Origin: Aquimarina sp. ERC-38
GTDB taxonomy: Bacteria; Bacteroidota; Bacteroidia; Flavobacteriales; Flavobacteriaceae
DNA: 64,000 nucleotides
Assembly (NCBI RefSeq): GCF_026222555.1
Contig: NZ_CP098511.1
Location: forward strand, 1,035,501 to 1,099,500
Reading direction: 5' to 3'
The notes beneath the pieces are model-generated. The model did not search any database. It was given only the letters and a program-made list of their open reading frames with translations, and was not told where the DNA came from. Position numbers and translations under genes: made by a program. This document shows positions 62,406 to 64,000 of this stretch, piece after piece (position 1 is the first letter of the stretch; every line of letters starts with the position of its first letter).

Positions 62406-63014
62406 TTATTCTACGGTAATATTAAAAGTAACCTCAATATCCGGTTCACCTCCTGCATTATCAGTATTTCCTCCGGCTACTCCTTCAGCGTTTTTATCTA
62501 ATTCATGCAATAATATAATTTCTAACTCTGCATCACCTATTTGATCTGTAGTAGTAAGAGTAAAATCAATACCTACAGGGTTGTCTGATTCAAATTGCAT
62601 TCCCTGAGAATTCTCAAAATCTGACTCTTTATCATCATACGTAATTGTAATTCCTAAATCATCTGTTAAATAAAAAAACTGATGTTCATCTGCTTCGGCT
62701 TTAATTTCATCATTAACATCTTCTACCTCTTCTTCTGAAGCATTTAATAATTGTATCGTACCATTATAGGTAGTATTTACTTTTAAATCACCCTCTACAC
62801 TTTTTACAGGAGCAATAGGTCCATTTTCACCATCCGGATCAAAAAAGTTAAGAGTGACCGTGTCACCTCCACCAGTTAAGGTTACTGTCATCGTGGTAAT
62901 TACCTCTTCTTCATTTACTGGATCCGGATTATCACCTTCGTCATCATCAGAACAAGAGGTTATGAAAAAAGTGCCTGCCAGGAATAATGCTAAAAATTTA
63001 CGTGTGTTTGTCAT
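62406..63014 (-). CDS. Cys-anchored outer-membrane-type lipoprotein, partner of the TonB-dependent receptor
   Basis: This 202-aa protein has a lipoprotein signal (LALFLAGTFFITSCSDDDE; lipidated Cys followed by Ser-Asp-Asp-Asp, the export signal seen in Bacteroidota surface lipoproteins). The mature part is acidic and beta-rich (VITTMTVTLTGGGDTVTLNF, STYNGT-like strands, DEHQFFYL). It resembles a family often found directly after a TonB-dependent receptor gene in Flavobacteria. The receptor gene ends 11 bp upstream, so they share a transcript. Ligand unknown; metal uptake is a possibility from the receptor's resemblance. Confidence 0.75.
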   Translation of the reverse strand: MTNTRKFLALFLAGTFFITSCSDDDEGDNPDPVNEEEVITTMTVTLTGGGDTVTLNFFDPDGENGPIAPVKSVEGDLKVNTTYNGTIQLLNASEEEVEDVNDEIKAEADEHQFFYLTDDLGITITYDDKESDFENSQGMQFESDNPVGIDFTLTTTDQIGDAELEIILLHELDKNAEGVAGGNTDNAGGEPDIEVTFNITVE

Positions 63015-63025
63015 GTCAATAATAT

Positions 63026-64000
63026 TTAATAATTAATTAATACTCGGATTGAAAAATTTCTACCTAAATCATCCGCAAAAAATCGCTGACGATTCAGGTA
63101 ATTTCTGTAGGTTATATCCATTAGATTACTAATTGCTAATCCTACTTGTAAAGAACTCTTGTTTTTTATGGGAAACTCCGTTGATATATCTAAGTTTAGT
63201 AAATGATATGCATCCGGAGGTGTATTAATTTCTAAAGTAAGTTCTTCCTGCGTATCCGGAAGAAATATGGTAAAATTGGGAGGAACTTCGTTTTGCCGAA
63301 AATGATATTGACTTTCTAAAGAAACTTTTAATCCTGACCAATTTGGTTTTGTAAAAGTGACTGAATTTATAGTATTAGGAGCAGGTATGTTAATTAAGGC
63401 TTGATCATCATCTCTTTCATATCCTTTAACTAAAGAGAAACGATGTGAAGTAGTCCAATTTGTATTCCAATTTAAATAACCCGTTGCATCAATACCATAG
63501 AATTGTGCATCTGTCTGTCTGTAATTCCATACTGGAAATTCACCTCTAATTGTAAAGTTAACACCAACGGGTTCTAAAATAATAAAATCATCTATTTGAT
63601 TTATAAAAGGAGCTATTTCCCATCCGAACTTTTCACCGTTTTTATGAAGTGAGACAGATAGTTTATTAGAGGTTTCCTGTACTATTCTTAAATCACCTAC
63701 TTCTATTCTGGATGAAGAATGATGCAATCCATCACTAAATAATTCCGAAGGATTGGGAGCTCTTTGTGCTAATGCATAATTGGCACGAAACTCGTATTTT
63801 TCTTTGAAATCATATCCAACTCCAATAGTGCCCGAAAAGCTATGATAATCAAAAATCGGATTGGCTAAGAGCTGAGATCCCGAAACATTATTATCTATTA
63901 TAATTTCTGAAAAATCCTCTTGGTAGTTTCTTTCTTCCCATCTTGAATTCTGATAAAACTTTTTAGCGTTTATATAATTATAGTCATAACGCATACCTGC
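63026..64000 (-). CDS. TonB-dependent outer-membrane receptor, 3' part (ZnuD-like)
   Basis: This is the C-terminal ~325 residues of an outer-membrane beta-barrel; the frame stays open to the window edge. Alternating beta-strands with aromatic girdle residues, RAPNPSELFSDGLHHSSSRIEVGD (a strand-loop region resembling ZnuD-type zinc receptors) and the terminal strand NFSIRVLINY are visible. The plug domain and TonB box are outside the window. Zinc is a possible substrate by resemblance only. Confidence 0.85.
   Translation of the reverse strand, partial: AGMRYDYNYINAKKFYQNSRWEERNYQEDFSEIIIDNNVSGSQLLANPIFDYHSFSGTIGVGYDFKEKYEFRANYALAQRAPNPSELFSDGLHHSSSRIEVGDLRIVQETSNKLSVSLHKNGEKFGWEIAPFINQIDDFIILEPVGVNFTIRGEFPVWNYRQTDAQFYGIDATGYLNWNTNWTTSHRFSLVKGYERDDDQALINIPAPNTINSVTFTKPNWSGLKVSLESQYHFRQNEVPPNFTIFLPDTQEELTLEINTPPDAYHLLNLDISTEFPIKNKSSLQVGLAISNLMDITYRNYLNRQRFFADDLGRNFSIRVLINY

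Noticed and set aside
1..64000. CRISPR arrays
   Set aside because: I looked for regularly spaced 25-40-bp repeats and found none; repeats seen are dispersed or terminal inverted repeats.

Overview
The window comes from an AT-rich marine-type member of the Bacteroidota, most likely Flavobacteriaceae. The evidence is the gene content (a TonB-dependent receptor with a Cys-lipoprotein partner, a Bacteroidota-type S9A peptidase, the rsmI/tdk/alr arrangement), the lack of Shine-Dalgarno sequences, and several Bacteroidota-type -7 boxes (TAnnTTTG) upstream of starts.

Bases 1-20400 are mostly ordinary chromosome. They hold an LpxH-like hydrolase (cut by the window edge), tRNA-Ala, a GNAT, a MATE exporter, an enoyl-CoA hydratase, QueD, RecJ, an AhpD-like protein, a UDG-family protein, RsmI, thymidine kinase, alanine racemase, MscL, Asd, a prolyl oligopeptidase and an ABC ATPase. 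Two toxin-antitoxin pairs (MntA/HepT and RES/Xre), a GreA/B-like remnant, a MITE-like element with target duplication and three copies of a ~100-bp dispersed repeat sit between them.

Bases 20583-54699 are one long minus-strand block encoding an extracellular contractile injection system (eCIS). In transcription order it encodes a DUF4255 tail terminator, an unknown 333-aa protein, sheath, two tube proteins, a 53-aa DUF5908 protein, a LysM baseplate protein, a VgrG/gp5 spike, a PAAR tip, gp25, a baseplate-J protein and a second large baseplate protein. Next come a 1496-aa DUF4157 effector with a C-terminal RGH-type nuclease and a helix-hairpin-helix tail, a SUKH-like candidate immunity protein, a 1055-aa vWA/PKD protein, three glycosyltransferases, a short tape-measure protein, a 1389-aa paralogue of the vWA/PKD protein, a peptidoglycan muramidase and the AAA+ ATPase. 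The first part builds the particle and the effector is the likely cargo. The unusual part is the accessory module: two paralogous modular proteins in which a vWA domain sits at different places, next to three glycosyltransferases, which suggests a glycosylated adhesion or targeting apparatus.

Bases 55113-61058 are an insertion-sequence graveyard: an IS1595-type remnant, then two same-orientation IS630-type copies. The first IS630 copy is split by an IS5-like element (6-bp duplication) and by an IS30-like element (3-bp duplication). A perfect 31-bp direct repeat lies at 20436-20466 and 61630-61660 and brackets the eCIS block plus the IS cluster. After a 1.3-kb gene-free stretch, the window ends with a Cys-lipoprotein gene and the 3' part of a ZnuD-like TonB-dependent receptor gene.
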